Source: Pelagicoccus enzymogenes (GTDB taxonomy: Bacteria > Verrucomicrobiota > Verrucomicrobiia > Opitutales > Opitutaceae). From it: 64,000 bases of DNA. The stretch lies in the NCBI RefSeq assembly GCF_014803405.1, contig NZ_JACYFG010000061.1, forward strand, positions 62,001 through 126,000, read 5' to 3'. Below, one piece after another: positions 1-8,850 of this stretch. The translations under genes were made by a program, and so were the position numbers. The number at the start of each line of letters is the position of its first letter. The stretch's first letter is position 1. The notes below the pieces were generated by a model. The model had not been told where the DNA came from, made no database searches, and worked only from the letters and a program-made list of their open reading frames with translations.

Positions 1-37
1 TGAGGGTCTTATCTTTCAGCTCTATCAGTTCGCTCAT
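1..37 (-). CDS. 5' end of an unidentified gene, cut by the window edge
   Basis: An ATG on the minus strand at 37-35 opens a frame reading MSELIELKDKTL up to the window edge without a stop. It would be transcribed divergently from nirB. Only 12 residues are visible, no strong ribosome-binding site precedes the ATG, and no family can be assigned. It could be chance. Confidence 0.3.
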   Translation of the reverse strand, partial: MSELIELKDKTL

Positions 38-164
38 CAAACAAATGTTCCGATTCGACCCCCTATCGAGCTGCCCACGCGCCAAACAGGAACAATGCTC
101 CAATTAGTGCATTTCTTATTTTTAACACTTAATATGAATTGTTTTCATTCTTAAGAATTCCCCT

Positions 165-241
165 CGGATTTCGGCTTTCGACGCCAAATCCGGAAGGAAT
201 TTCAGCGCTCAATTCTCCGCGCCGCAACGATCCGGCGCGGA
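165..241 (+). promoter_or_regulatory. tandem stem-loops in the nirB leader
   Basis: Two hairpins lie between the presumed promoter region and the nirB start. The first is 165-192: CGGATTT pairs with AAATCCG, and an inner GGC/GCC closes a 7-nt loop. The second is 216-241: TCCGCGCCG pairs perfectly with CGGCGCGGA around an 8-nt loop that contains AACGAT. Neither is followed by a U-tract, so they do not look like plain terminators. Tandem leader hairpins are the known target of NasT/NasR-type ANTAR antiterminators in nitrate-assimilation operons, whose hexaloops carry A1 and G4. The core of the second loop fits that rule and the first does not. A NasS-like sensor encoded at 12412-13488 makes the idea plausible. 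The hairpins are seen; the function is inferred. The rest of 1-320 is A+T-rich and shows no gene apart from the partial frame at 1-37. Confidence 0.45.
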
Positions 242-320
242 ATAGGCTCATTAAATTTATTACGCTTACTACCGCGCGTCTGTATTTTTATTCATTCTTA
301 ACTCGAGCCACTTTCATAAT

Positions 321-2834
321 ATGAGCAAAGAAAACGTCGTCGTCATCGGAAATGGCATGGTGGGCTGCAAATTCCTCGCCGCCATGCTGCAAAAGGACAG
401 TGAGCAGCGATTCAATTTGATCACCTTCTGCGAGGAACCTCGCCCCGCCTACGACCGCGTTCACCTTTCCGAGTACTTCTCCGGCAAAACGGCCGAGGAC
501 CTCACGCTCCAGCCCATCGACTGGTACACCGACAACGGCATCACTATCCACCTCGAGGACAAAGCCGTCTCCATCGACCGCGAAGCCAAGCTCGTCCGCT
601 CCGCCAAAGGCGTGGAGGTTTCCTACGACGTACTCGTGCTCGCCACCGGCTCCAGCCCCTTCGTGCCGCCCGTTCCGGGCATCGAAAAGGAAGGCGTCTT
701 CGTCTACCGCACCATCGAAGACCTCGAAGGCATGATGGAGCACGCGAAGAGCGCCAGCAAGGCGGCCGTCATTGGCGGCGGACTGCTCGGCCTCGAAGCC
801 GCCAAAGCCACCCAGGACCTCGGCCTCGAATCCCATGTCGTAGAATTCGCCCCCCGCCTCATGCCGCGCCAAATCGACGAAGCCGGCGGCGAAATCCTCA
901 AGGACATCATCGAGTCCCGCGGACTCTCCGTCCACCTCAACAAGGCGACCACGGAAATCCTCGGCGACGGGAAGGTATTCGGCATGAGCTTCAAGGACGG
1001 ATCCTCCCTCGAGGTCGACATGATCGTCGTCTCAGCCGGCATCCGTCCCCGCGACGAGCTCGCCCGCGACTGCGGTCTGGAAGTGGGCCCCCGTGGCGGC
1101 GTCGTAGTTGACGACAAACTACAGACCAACGACCCCAGCATCTTCGCTATCGGAGAAGTCGCCCTCTACAACAACTTCATCTACGGCCTCGTCGCCCCCG
1201 GCTACAACATGGCCGACATCGTCGCCACCCAAATCACCGGCGGCCAAGCGGAATTCCACGGGGCGGACATGTCCACCAAGCTCAAGCTCATCGGCACCGA
1301 CGTCGCCAGCTTCGGCAACATCGAGCCCCAAGAGCCACACCGCAACATCGTTCTCACCGACCCCGTCAAGGGCACCTACAAGCGTCTGCTCACCAGCCAG
1401 GACGGCAAGCAGCTCATCGGCGGTATCCTCATCGGCGACGCCGACGCCTACGGCAACCTGCTGCAGATGACGCTCAACCAGATCGAGCTCCCGGAAGATC
1501 CGATCCAGCTCATCCTGCCCGCTGGCTCCGGAACCGCTCCCGCCTTCGGCCCCGCCGCCCTTCCCGACAGCGCCCAAATCTGCTCCTGCGAAAACGTGAG
1601 CAAGGGCGACATCTGCTCCGCCATCGAAAACGGAGCCACCACCCTGCCCGCCCTCAAGAGCTGCACCAAGGCCGGCACCGGCTGCGGCGGTTGCGTTCCG
1701 CTCGTCACCAACCTCCTCAACCACACCCTCAAGGAACTTGGACAAGAGGTGAACACCGACCTCTGCGAACACTTCAGCCACACCCGCCAAGGCCTCTACG
1801 AAATCGTACGCGCCACCGGTATCGACAATTTCGATACCCTGCTCGCCACGCACGGCAACGGCGGGCGCGGCTGCGAAATCTGCAAGCCCGCAGTCGGTTC
1901 CATCCTCGCTAGCGTGCACAACGACAAGGTCATCGCCCCCCGCAACCGCAAGCTGCAGGACAGCAACGACCGCTACTTAGCCAACATCCAGAAGGACGGC
2001 ACCTACTCCGTCGTTCCACGCGTCCCGGGCGGCGAGATCACACCCGAAAAGCTCATCGTCATCGGCGAAGTCGCCAATGAGTACGGACTCTACACCAAGA
2101 TCACCGGCGGCCAACGCATCGACCTCTTCGGAGCCAAGGTCAACGACCTGCCCGCCATCTGGAAGAAGCTCATCGACGCCGGCTTCGAAAGCGGGCACGC
2201 CTACGGAAAAGCCCTCCGCACCGTCAAGTCCTGCGTCGGCTCCACCTGGTGCCGCTTCGGAGTGCAAGACTCCACCAGCCTCGCCATCGAAGTCGAGAAC
2301 CGCTACAAAGGCATCCGCGCCCCCCACAAGATCAAGTCCGCCGTCTCCGGCTGTACCCGCGAGTGCGCCGAAGCGCAAAGCAAGGACTTCGGCATCATCG
2401 CCACCGAAAAAGGCTGGAACCTCTACCTCGGCGGAAACGGCGGCATGAAGCCGCGCCACGCCGACCTCTTCGCGGCCGACCTCGACAAGGAAACCCTCAT
2501 CAAATACATCGACCGCTACCTGATGTTCTACATCAAGACCGCCGACAAGCTCACCCGCACCAGCGTCTGGCTCGACTCGCTCGAAGGCGGCATCGAACAC
2601 CTGCGCGAAGTCATCATCGAGGACTCGCTCGGCATCTGCGCCGAGCTCGACCAGCAGATGCAGCACCTCGTCGACACCTACCACTGCGAGTGGAAGGACG
2701 CCATCGAAGACCCAGAAAAGCTCAAGCGTTTCCGCCACTTCGGCAACACCGACGAGAGCGACCCCACCATCAAGCACATCCTCGAACGCGAGCAAATTCG
2801 CCCCGCCAACGAAGAAGAACTAGCCAAGGCGTAA
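321..2834 (+). CDS. nirB: assimilatory nitrite reductase (NAD(P)H), large subunit NirB
   Basis: This cytoplasmic flavo-siroheme enzyme reduces nitrite to ammonium with NAD(P)H. The 837 residues match the usual NirB length. The order is an N-terminal FAD/NAD-binding oxidoreductase module (VVIGNGMVG near residue 6, a second nucleotide fold AVIGGGLLGLE near 150), a Bfd-like [2Fe-2S] domain with Cys421, Cys423, Cys455 and Cys458, a ferredoxin-like half domain, and the siroheme/[4Fe-4S] module with CVGSTWC (Cys638, Cys644) and CTREC (Cys678, Cys682). All expected cluster ligands are present. nirD follows after a 42-bp gap. The ATG at 321 lacks a clear Shine-Dalgarno site, but the protein begins at the family's usual place. 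Several long antisense frames across it are shadows of its high G+C content. Confidence 0.97.
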   Translation: MSKENVVVIGNGMVGCKFLAAMLQKDSEQRFNLITFCEEPRPAYDRVHLSEYFSGKTAEDLTLQPIDWYTDNGITIHLEDKAVSIDREAKLVRSAKGVEVSYDVLVLATGSSPFVPPVPGIEKEGVFVYRTIEDLEGMMEHAKSASKAAVIGGGLLGLEAAKATQDLGLESHVVEFAPRLMPRQIDEAGGEILKDIIESRGLSVHLNKATTEILGDGKVFGMSFKDGSSLEVDMIVVSAGIRPRDELARDCGLEVGPRGGVVVDDKLQTNDPSIFAIGEVALYNNFIYGLVAPGYNMADIVATQITGGQAEFHGADMSTKLKLIGTDVASFGNIEPQEPHRNIVLTDPVKGTYKRLLTSQDGKQLIGGILIGDADAYGNLLQMTLNQIELPEDPIQLILPAGSGTAPAFGPAALPDSAQICSCENVSKGDICSAIENGATTLPALKSCTKAGTGCGGCVPLVTNLLNHTLKELGQEVNTDLCEHFSHTRQGLYEIVRATGIDNFDTLLATHGNGGRGCEICKPAVGSILASVHNDKVIAPRNRKLQDSNDRYLANIQKDGTYSVVPRVPGGEITPEKLIVIGEVANEYGLYTKITGGQRIDLFGAKVNDLPAIWKKLIDAGFESGHAYGKALRTVKSCVGSTWCRFGVQDSTSLAIEVENRYKGIRAPHKIKSAVSGCTRECAEAQSKDFGIIATEKGWNLYLGGNGGMKPRHADLFAADLDKETLIKYIDRYLMFYIKTADKLTRTSVWLDSLEGGIEHLREVIIEDSLGICAELDQQMQHLVDTYHCEWKDAIEDPEKLKRFRHFGNTDESDPTIKHILEREQIRPANEEELAKA

Positions 2835-2876
2835 CCAAAAGTTCCTTACAATCTAAACCAAAAACACTTCTCAAAA

Positions 2877-3227
2877 ATGCCCGACCCTACCTCCTCAAAC
2901 CTTTGGACCGTAATCGGCGAACCCGAAGAGTTCACCTCCGACCTCGGAGTTTGCATCAAGATCGAAGAAGAACAAATCGCCGTATTCAAACTCTCCGGCG
3001 ACAAGGAATGGTACGCCACCCAAAACCTTTGCCCGCACGACAAACGCATGGTGCTCAGCCGCGGCCTAACCGGCGACCTGAAAGGCGAACCCAAGATCAC
3101 CTGCCCGCTGCACAAGCGATCCTTCTCCCTGAACACTGGCAAGTGCTTGACCGACAGCGAGACCAGCTGCCTCAAAACTTATCCAGTCAAAGAGGAAGAC
3201 GGTAAGCTGCTAATCCAGTTTTCGTAA
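2877..3227 (+). CDS. nirD: nitrite reductase small subunit NirD (Rieske-type)
   Basis: This 116-residue Rieske-fold subunit partners NirB and lies directly downstream of it in the same operon. Unlike enterobacterial NirD, which has lost the cluster ligands, this protein keeps a complete Rieske set, CPH (Cys52, His54) and CPLH (Cys76, His79). It therefore probably carries a [2Fe-2S] cluster, like NasE-type subunits. It ends 76 bp before the convergent kinase/phosphatase gene, with a palindromic repeat between them that may also end transcription. Confidence 0.93.
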   Translation: MPDPTSSNLWTVIGEPEEFTSDLGVCIKIEEEQIAVFKLSGDKEWYATQNLCPHDKRMVLSRGLTGDLKGEPKITCPLHKRSFSLNTGKCLTDSETSCLKTYPVKEEDGKLLIQFS

Positions 3228-3231
3228 TCGT

Positions 3232-3295
3232 CGCGGGAAGCGACCTTGTGTCGCGATCAATCGATTTCAATCGCGGCACAGAGCTGCTTCCCACA
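3232..3295. repeat. REP-like palindromic element
   Basis: The two arms are inverted copies of the window's main palindrome family. The left arm begins GCGGGAAGCGACCTTG and ends GTCGCGAT. The right arm, read on the minus strand, begins GTGGGAAGCAGCTC and ends GCCGCGATT. It fills the space between the convergent nirD and kinase/phosphatase genes, a typical REP location. Confidence 0.75.
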
Positions 3296-3303
3296 AGAAG
3301 CCC

Positions 3304-5052
3304 TCACCACAAAAACCAAACCAGCGTTGCCGCTTCCGCCAACAGCAACGCGCCTGCGACCAACTTCCAGAACAGCACCGGGTTGCGCTCGATAAACGGT
3401 CCAGCGTTTTCGGGCAAAAACTTGGGGTTAGGATGCTCCAAATCGTATTCGAACTCTGAGTACGACTCATAACGACGCTGAGGACTTATCGCCACCGCCT
3501 TGCGAAGCGCTCCGTCCAGCCACACCGGGACATGCGAATTAAATTTGGTGGCGGGATGATACTCCAGCACCGAGAAGTCGCGCACCGAGTGACACCGCTC
3601 GTACTTTTCCCCATAGGGAAGCTTGCCCGTCAACATCTCGTAGATGATCACGCCCAACGAAAAGAGGTCCGACTTACGGTTCGGCAGCTTCTCCAGGAAG
3701 TACTCAGGAGCGCTGTAGCCAAGCGTCCCCAAAGCATGATGCTGCCCTGCGAAGGGCGCATCGATTTCCTGCAGTCCAGCCACACGGGTAGAACCATAGT
3801 CGATAATGACAGCTCCCCGCGTTGGGTGGATGATAACGTTACTCGGCTTGAGGTCCTGATGCAGCATTTCCAGCCGATGCATGGCCCGCAATCCGTGCAG
3901 GATCTGGCGGGCGATAGAAGTCACTTGGCGTACATCAGGCTTCGGATTCGCCTTCATCCACTCCTCCAAGGATGGCCCCTCGATGTATTCGAGCACTGTG
4001 TACAGAAAATACTGGCCGCGGGGCGGAACATAAGCCCCCGCTAGATGCTCATTTTTTAGCTTCTTCCCGATCCAGCCTTCCATCACGAAACGCTCGATGT
4101 AGCCAGCATCGTCCTCGAAGTTTACCGAGGGCGTCTTGAGCACCACCAACTGTCCGGTCTCGATCTCTCGAGCAAGATAGGTCTGGCTTCGGCTCGTAGC
4201 TTGCAGCTCCTTTTCGATCTCGTAACCGTCGATCTTCATGCCCGGAGCCAAGTCAGGAGGAAACGGCAAACGCTGGAAGTTCCTCTGGTGCTCCCGCTTG
4301 CTGGCCGTTCCAACTCCCTGCACTTCGATGAGTATTGCCGAGCAGTTGTCGTTCCCCCCCGCCTCAATCGCCTTTTGGCAAAGCAATCGGCAGGCTTGGT
4401 CAAAATCCCCCTCCCTAGCCGCCAATACGACCTCCTTGAGCACGGAGTCCGTAATAAATCCATGGATACCGTCCGTTGTCAGTAGGTAACGGTCGCCTAA
4501 TTCCAGCGGAAAACTTGCGGTCTCAATATCTAGCCCCGTATCCATTCCCATGGCACGGGCCAGCCCCGACCCGCCTTTTCCGAAACTAAATGAATGGTCA
4601 CGCGTCAACTGCTCGAAGTCCGTCCCACGAATTCGATAAATTCGCGTGTCCCCGACATGAAAAAGATGAGCGCTCTGCCCCTTGAATACCAGCGAGGTCA
4701 TGGTCGTCACATAACCGCGTCCATCGAGCGAGTTACTCTGGCCCAACCCGTAGAGCCAGCGGTTCAGCGACTGCAGCACCTTGCTGCCGCAAGTCGCCAC
4801 GGTCCACGCCTCCGGAGCGTCGTAGTAGTCGCTGAGAAAGCCTTGCACGCAAATCTCCGCCGCCTGCTTACCGTACTCCGCGGCGCTCACCCCATCCGCA
4901 ATGACGGCCGCCACTCCCTTGGTTCCAAGCTCCACCCCTTCTGGCACGCGCACCCCGAGGCAATCGTCATTTTGCTCGTTCGGCCCAGGATCGCTATGCA
5001 TACCGGCTTCGATTTTCAGAGCTGATTGAATTTGAATAGAGGAATGAGGCAT
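3304..5052 (-). CDS. PP2C phosphatase - Ser/Thr kinase fusion of the nitrate assimilation locus
   Basis: This 582-residue bifunctional regulator has an N-terminal PP2C phosphatase domain (about residues 10-245; IADGVS at 51, FHVGDTRIY, LTTDGIHG, GNDNCSA). A Ser/Thr kinase domain follows (about 275-540) with a VLK lysine near 306, HQDLKPSN in place of the usual HRDLKPxN near 400, DYG for DFG near 418, and an APE motif. One C-terminal membrane segment (about 556-578) would tether the enzyme to the membrane. The same type of gene lies between nirBD and the nitrate transporter in Pseudomonas aeruginosa, so a role in nitrate assimilation is likely; its substrates are not known to me. A terminator separates it from narK upstream, so it probably has its own promoter. 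The Arg-to-Gln change in the catalytic loop is also seen in other active bacterial kinases of this kind. Confidence 0.92.
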   Translation of the reverse strand: MPHSSIQIQSALKIEAGMHSDPGPNEQNDDCLGVRVPEGVELGTKGVAAVIADGVSAAEYGKQAAEICVQGFLSDYYDAPEAWTVATCGSKVLQSLNRWLYGLGQSNSLDGRGYVTTMTSLVFKGQSAHLFHVGDTRIYRIRGTDFEQLTRDHSFSFGKGGSGLARAMGMDTGLDIETASFPLELGDRYLLTTDGIHGFITDSVLKEVVLAAREGDFDQACRLLCQKAIEAGGNDNCSAILIEVQGVGTASKREHQRNFQRLPFPPDLAPGMKIDGYEIEKELQATSRSQTYLAREIETGQLVVLKTPSVNFEDDAGYIERFVMEGWIGKKLKNEHLAGAYVPPRGQYFLYTVLEYIEGPSLEEWMKANPKPDVRQVTSIARQILHGLRAMHRLEMLHQDLKPSNVIIHPTRGAVIIDYGSTRVAGLQEIDAPFAGQHHALGTLGYSAPEYFLEKLPNRKSDLFSLGVIIYEMLTGKLPYGEKYERCHSVRDFSVLEYHPATKFNSHVPVWLDGALRKAVAISPQRRYESYSEFEYDLEHPNPKFLPENAGPFIERNPVLFWKLVAGALLLAEAATLVWFLW

Positions 5053-5097
5053 CGGGCGGAAGGGTACCTTAGGGCCAATGAAGGCCTCGAAAATGTG

Positions 5098-5163
5098 CGA
5101 GAGCGCTTGTCACGCGATAAGCTGCAGGATTGGGGCAATGCTTTCGCGTGACAAGCACGCTCC
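5098..5163. repeat. REP-like palindromic element
   Basis: The left arm reads GAGCGCTTGTCACGCGA. The right arm, on the minus strand, reads GAGCGTGCTTGTCACGCGA, giving a near-perfect stem with a 26-nt centre. It belongs to the same broad GTGGGA...CTTG...CGCGA family as the other palindromes here, and lies upstream of the kinase/phosphatase gene. Confidence 0.7.
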
Positions 5164-5185
5164 CACTTCAAGCAATGAAGTTAGA

Positions 5186-5222
5186 AAAGGCGACGGACGC
5201 CCCTCTCAGAAGCGCCCGTCGC
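5186..5222 (-). terminator. intrinsic terminator after narK
   Basis: The 11-bp arms at 5190-5200 and 5212-5222 contain one mismatch and enclose an 11-nt loop. On the minus strand TTTTC follows. The hairpin sits 44 bp past the narK stop and separates narK from the kinase/phosphatase gene. Confidence 0.75.
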
Positions 5223-5265
5223 TAAGTCAATAAACTAAACTACATACCTAAATTTTTGACGCCGC

Positions 5266-6735
5266 CTAGGCGACTTCGATCTTCTGCACCGTTCCGTCCT
5301 CCAGGACTTCCACCGTGTGCCCTTTCGGCTCCTCCAAGAAGAAGGAAGCGGCAAAGGCGATCACCGACGAGCAGCCGATTACGATGAAGAAGGTCGAGGC
5401 GTCTACGAAGCTGTAAATCGTCAGAAAGGTAACCGCGCCCACGTTCCCATAGGCCCCCACCATGCCAGCGATCTGACCGGAAAGACGACGCTTGACCAAT
5501 GGAACGATCGCGAAGACCGCCCCCTCTCCCGACTGCACGAAGAAGGAGCAAAGCATGGTGGCGCCCACCGCCAGCAACAGAGGCCAGCTACTCGTAACGT
5601 TGCCCATGATGAAGTAGCCGACCGCAAGACCGCAGATAAAGATGAGCATCGTGGCGCGGCGTCCAAACTTATCGGATACAAGACCGCCAAACGGCCGCGC
5701 CAAAAGATTCATCAAGGCGAAACCTCCGCCGAACAGCCCCGCCATTTGCGGGCTCAGCCCGAAGGTATCCATGAAGAATCCAGGCAACATGGAAACGACC
5801 GCCAGCTCCGAACCGAAAGTGACGAAATAATTGATGTCCAAGATGGCGACCTGCTTGAACTTGTAGTGCTGCTGCTCGTCGACTCCGTGCTGCAACATCT
5901 CCTTGTTCACGTTGTAGATCGAGGTGACCTGCACGACGAACAAGGCCGCCAAGGCTGCATAGATCCCGTACGTCGCGCCTTGGCTAAGCAGCGCCACTCC
6001 TGTCGGAGAGAGCTTCCAAGCAAGCACCGCCAAACAAGCGTACATCGGGATCGTCATGCCGATGAGGAAATAAAAGTCACGCTTGGAAGTGACCTCCAGA
6101 CCGCCCGACTTCTTCGGCTTGAAGTAGGTCGAACCTTTAGGCGTGTTGCGGGCCTTCCAGAAAAAGAACACTCCATAGCAGGCCGCGATCGCCCCGGTGG
6201 TCAAGACCGCGTAACGCCAGCCGTCAGGACCTCCGTAGAAGAGCATGAGCGTCGGCAAGGTCCAAGCCGCAGCCGCCGAACCAAAGTTGCCCCAGCCTCC
6301 GTAAATGCCTTCCGCCAGGCCCACTGTCTTGGCAGGAAACCACTCCCCGATCATGCGAATACCGATCACGAAGCCCGCCCCAATGAAGCCCATCAAAAGA
6401 CGGGCGAAAGCCAGCATCTCATAGCTGCTCGCCATCGAGAAAAACAGGCACAAAACGCCAGCCATGATAAGCAGTCCGCTAAAGACATGGCGAGGGCCAA
6501 ACTTGTCCACCAACATCCCGATCACGATGCGGGAAGGAATGGTCAGGGCCACGTTTAGGATCAACAGCGCCTTCCACTGGGCAGTCGTCAAGTCGAAGGA
6601 CGACATGATGGCATCGCGCATCGGCGCGTGACTGAACCACATCACAAAAGTCAGGAAGAACGCGAACCAAGTGATGTGCAGCGTGAAGATCCGAGGGTCG
6701 GAAATCTTGAAGAGGTTAATTTTGCTTTGAGACAT
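5266..6735 (-). CDS. NarK/NasA-type nitrate/nitrite transporter (MFS)
   Basis: This 489-residue, 12-helix inner-membrane carrier belongs to the nitrate/nitrite porter family. Diagnostic features are the MFS loop motif [10 protein letters not shown] and two nitrate-signature glycine runs, [12 protein letters not shown] near residue 145 and [11 protein letters not shown] in the second half. The short N-terminus ([10 protein letters not shown]) and absence of an extra fused domain match assimilatory NasA-type carriers. A sigma-54-like site lies about 60 bp upstream. With the ABC importer next to it, the locus encodes two independent routes for nitrate or nitrite entry. Confidence 0.95.
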   Translation of the reverse strand: MSQSKINLFKISDPRIFTLHITWFAFFLTFVMWFSHAPMRDAIMSSFDLTTAQWKALLILNVALTIPSRIVIGMLVDKFGPRHVFSGLLIMAGVLCLFFSMASSYEMLAFARLLMGFIGAGFVIGIRMIGEWFPAKTVGLAEGIYGGWGNFGSAAAAWTLPTLMLFYGGPDGWRYAVLTTGAIAACYGVFFFWKARNTPKGSTYFKPKKSGGLEVTSKRDFYFLIGMTIPMYACLAVLAWKLSPTGVALLSQGATYGIYAALAALFVVQVTSIYNVNKEMLQHGVDEQQHYKFKQVAILDINYFVTFGSELAVVSMLPGFFMDTFGLSPQMAGLFGGGFALMNLLARPFGGLVSDKFGRRATMLIFICGLAVGYFIMGNVTSSWPLLLAVGATMLCSFFVQSGEGAVFAIVPLVKRRLSGQIAGMVGAYGNVGAVTFLTIYSFVDASTFFIVIGCSSVIAFAASFFLEEPKGHTVEVLEDGTVQKIEVA

Positions 6736-6792
6736 AGCTTGAGAGAGTGATGCCGCAATTCGCCAAAGCGGCCTGCGTCAATTCGATCAATC

Positions 6793-6809
6793 AGCTACGC
6801 CCATGCCAA
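6793..6809 (-). promoter_or_regulatory. candidate sigma-54 promoter for narK
   Basis: The minus strand reads TTGGCATGGGCGTAGCT. It has the GG-N10-GC skeleton of a -24/-12 promoter, with TGGCAT close to the TGGCAC consensus and TAGC for TTGC. It lies about 60 bp before the narK ATG. Nitrogen-regulated sigma-54 control is established for many nitrate-assimilation operons; it is inferred here. Confidence 0.4.
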
Positions 6810-6946
6810 AGCACCCTAGCGCTTAAATTAATCCGTTTCGATTTTTTAAAACAAAACCATAGTTTCGTTCATATTAAAATCCGCCTCCTCGCAAATGCCC
6901 GGCCAGGCAGCCTCAGAGAAGAAGGCCTGCCGTTGCCAACAACAAA

Positions 6947-6972
6947 GAAGGCAATGACTGAGCATTGCCTTC
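6947..6972 (-). terminator. intrinsic terminator after the ABC importer operon
   Basis: GAAGGCAATG pairs with CATTGCCTTC as a perfect 10-bp stem around a 6-nt loop, 12 bp past the ATPase stop codon. On the minus strand it is followed by TTTGTTGTTGG. On the plus strand it is followed shortly by TTTTTT, so it might work in both directions. Confidence 0.8.
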
Positions 6973-6984
6973 CGAGATTCTTTT

Positions 6985-7803
6985 TTAACCAACTTTCGCT
7001 TTCTTGCGGGCGATCTTTTCCTTCTCGCAGTCGTCGAGGAATTGCAGGAGGCGGCGACGGTACTCGTAGAAGTCTGCCGTTTCCATAATCTCCTCGCGGT
7101 CGCGCGGGCGTTCGAAATCGATTTCCATGACCTCGCCTACCTTGGCGCCAGGTCCGTTGGTCATCATGCAAATCCGGTCCGACATGTAGACGGCTTCGTC
7201 CGGGTCGTGGGTGATCATCATGGTCGTGATCTTCTCGAAATTGAGAATGTTTAGGATAACCTCCTGCAGCTCCATGCGGGTGAGCGAATCGAGGCGACCA
7301 AACGGTTCGTCCAGCAAGAGCATCTTCGGCCGCAAAGCAATGGCCCGCGCAATGCCTACCCGCTGCTGCATGCCGCCCGACATTTCCTTCGGGTACTTGT
7401 GCATGGAGTCCTTCAAGCCCACCGCGCACAGGGAGTACTCTACCATTTGCTGGCGTTCCGCCTTGGAGGCATCGGGGAAAACTTGTTTCACTCCCAGCAT
7501 CACGTTGCCGAAACAGCTGAGCCAGGGCAGCAAGCACGGAGCTTGGAAAACCACCGCTCGGTCCGGCCCGGGCCCCGTCACCTCGCGACCAGCTACGATC
7601 ACGCCGCCGGAAGTGATCGGGATAAGCCCTGCGACCATGTTGAGCACGGTGGACTTCCCGCAACCGGAGTGGCCGATCACGCTGACGAGCTCCCCTTGCT
7701 TCACCATCAAGTTGAATCCGTCCACCACCTTGATCGCTTCGCCAAAGGGATTCGGATAGGCCTTCACGACCTCAAAGAGTTCTACGTATCTATCTTCAAT
7801 CAT
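6985..7803 (-). CDS. nitrate ABC transporter ATP-binding protein (NrtD-like)
   Basis: This 272-residue ABC ATPase of the nitrate/taurine/sulfonate subfamily has Walker [10 protein letters not shown], the signature LSGGMQQRV, and Walker [12 protein letters not shown] with the family's 'LDSLTR' D-loop region. It lacks the C-terminal substrate-sensing domain of cyanobacterial NrtC. It is the last gene of the importer operon and lies 46 bp after a second, similar ATPase. The two proteins probably form a heterodimer on the permease. The call to nitrate rests on sequence style plus the adjacent NrtA, NarK and NirBD. Confidence 0.9.
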   Translation of the reverse strand: MIEDRYVELFEVVKAYPNPFGEAIKVVDGFNLMVKQGELVSVIGHSGCGKSTVLNMVAGLIPITSGGVIVAGREVTGPGPDRAVVFQAPCLLPWLSCFGNVMLGVKQVFPDASKAERQQMVEYSLCAVGLKDSMHKYPKEMSGGMQQRVGIARAIALRPKMLLLDEPFGRLDSLTRMELQEVILNILNFEKITTMMITHDPDEAVYMSDRICMMTNGPGAKVGEVMEIDFERPRDREEIMETADFYEYRRRLLQFLDDCEKEKIARKKAKVG

Positions 7804-7849
7804 CTTTCTGTATCCTCGCTTTAATTACAGCTTCCTGAAGCAATGTGAG

Positions 7850-8719
7850 CTACCTCACCTTCACGGAGCGACGCGTAGGCGGCGTAAAATCGTGCGGAAT
7901 GATATTCGGCATCTTGACCGAGGTATCCACCTTCAGATCCTTCGACTCCTTGTTCATGCCGACCATGAAACGAGTCACTGAATTCTTCAGCTTCATGAAC
8001 TCGGGATTCTTGTTCAAGTTGGCCCGATCGCGCGGACGCTCCATAGTCACCGGAAACGGATCAGCCAAAGTCGCAGCGGGACCGATGGTTAGAGGAACGA
8101 TGCGGTCCGCCATTAGCGTCGCCTCGTCAACGTCGTTAGTGATCATGACCACCGTACGCTTATCCTCCTCCCAAATGCGGATGATCTCATCCTGCAGCAC
8201 AGCCCGCGTCAAGGCGTCCAAGGCGCTAAGCGGCTCGTCCAGCAGCAGGACTTCCGGCTGCATGGCTAGAGTACGGGCCAAAGAAACGCGCTGCCGCATG
8301 CCGCCCGAAAGCTCATGCGGGTTCTTTTCCAAGGCTGGCGTCAGGCTCACCATCTCCACGTAGCGCTCTACGTGCTCCTTCACTTGGGCCTTCGTGAACT
8401 TCGGAAACACCTGGCGCACCGCGAGCTCGATGTTCCCGAACACCGTAAGCCATGGCAACAGCGAGTAGTTCTGAAACATGATCCCCAGCCGCGGTCCTGG
8501 ATTTTCCACTACCGATCCGTGCAAGCGAACCTGCCCCTTGTCTGGCTTCTGCAAGCCAGCGAGCAAGGACATGAGCGTGCTCTTGCCGCTTCCCGAAAAT
8601 CCGATGATCGCCACAAACTCGTTTTCCTCGACCGAAAGATTGATGTCCTTCAGCACCTCCGTGCGGTTGGACGGCGGGCCGAAGCCGATCGAAACATTGT
8701 CCAATTCCAAATATGCCAT
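7850..8719 (-). CDS. nitrate ABC transporter ATP-binding protein (NrtC/NrtD-like)
   Basis: This is the second ABC ATPase of the importer (289 residues), with Walker [10 protein letters not shown], signature LSGGMRQRV and Walker [17 protein letters not shown] place the start at 8719 (MAYLELDN) because AGGAGGAG lies just upstream. The open frame continues to 8803, but that extension translates a palindromic repeat and is not protein. The C-terminal 60 residues go slightly beyond a minimal ATPase and contain no recognisable NrtA-like sensor domain. Paired ATPase genes are known for nitrate/bicarbonate (Nrt/Cmp) importers. Confidence 0.9.
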   Translation of the reverse strand: MAYLELDNVSIGFGPPSNRTEVLKDINLSVEENEFVAIIGFSGSGKSTLMSLLAGLQKPDKGQVRLHGSVVENPGPRLGIMFQNYSLLPWLTVFGNIELAVRQVFPKFTKAQVKEHVERYVEMVSLTPALEKNPHELSGGMRQRVSLARTLAMQPEVLLLDEPLSALDALTRAVLQDEIIRIWEEDKRTVVMITNDVDEATLMADRIVPLTIGPAATLADPFPVTMERPRDRANLNKNPEFMKLKNSVTRFMVGMNKESKDLKVDTSVKMPNIIPHDFTPPTRRSVKVR

Positions 8720-8738
8720 ACCTAGAGATCTCCTCCTC

Positions 8739-8801
8739 GTGGGAAGCGGCCTTGCGCCGCGATTTCGAACAGCAGGATCGCGACCCGAGGCCGCTTCCCG
8801 C
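8739..8801. repeat. REP-like palindromic element
   Basis: The left arm is GTGGGAAGCGGCCTTG followed by CGCCGCGATT. The right arm, on the minus strand, begins GCGGGAAGCGGCCTCG and ends GTCGCGAT. The 25-bp arms match with few mismatches around a 12-nt centre. It sits inside the operon, directly upstream of the ATPase ribosome-binding site, where a folded transcript could affect translation or mRNA decay. Confidence 0.8.
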
Positions 8802-8850
8802 ATTCAGTTTCCTTACTTAAGAAGTCCATACCTTCTTGTATCCTTTTTCG

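Noticed and set aside
288-2795. Long minus-strand open frames opposite nirB (215, 266 and 272 codons)
   Set aside because: They are antisense to an unambiguous NirB, rich in Ala/Gly/Val/Asp with no family features, and result from low stop frequency in C-rich DNA.
5317-6558. 413-codon plus-strand frame opposite narK
   Set aside because: It is Arg/His/Gln-rich with no hydrophobic core and lies antisense to a clear 12-helix transporter.
8720-8803. N-terminal extension of the ABC ATPase frame
   Set aside because: It translates the REP palindrome. A good AGGAGGAG site precedes the internal ATG at 8719.
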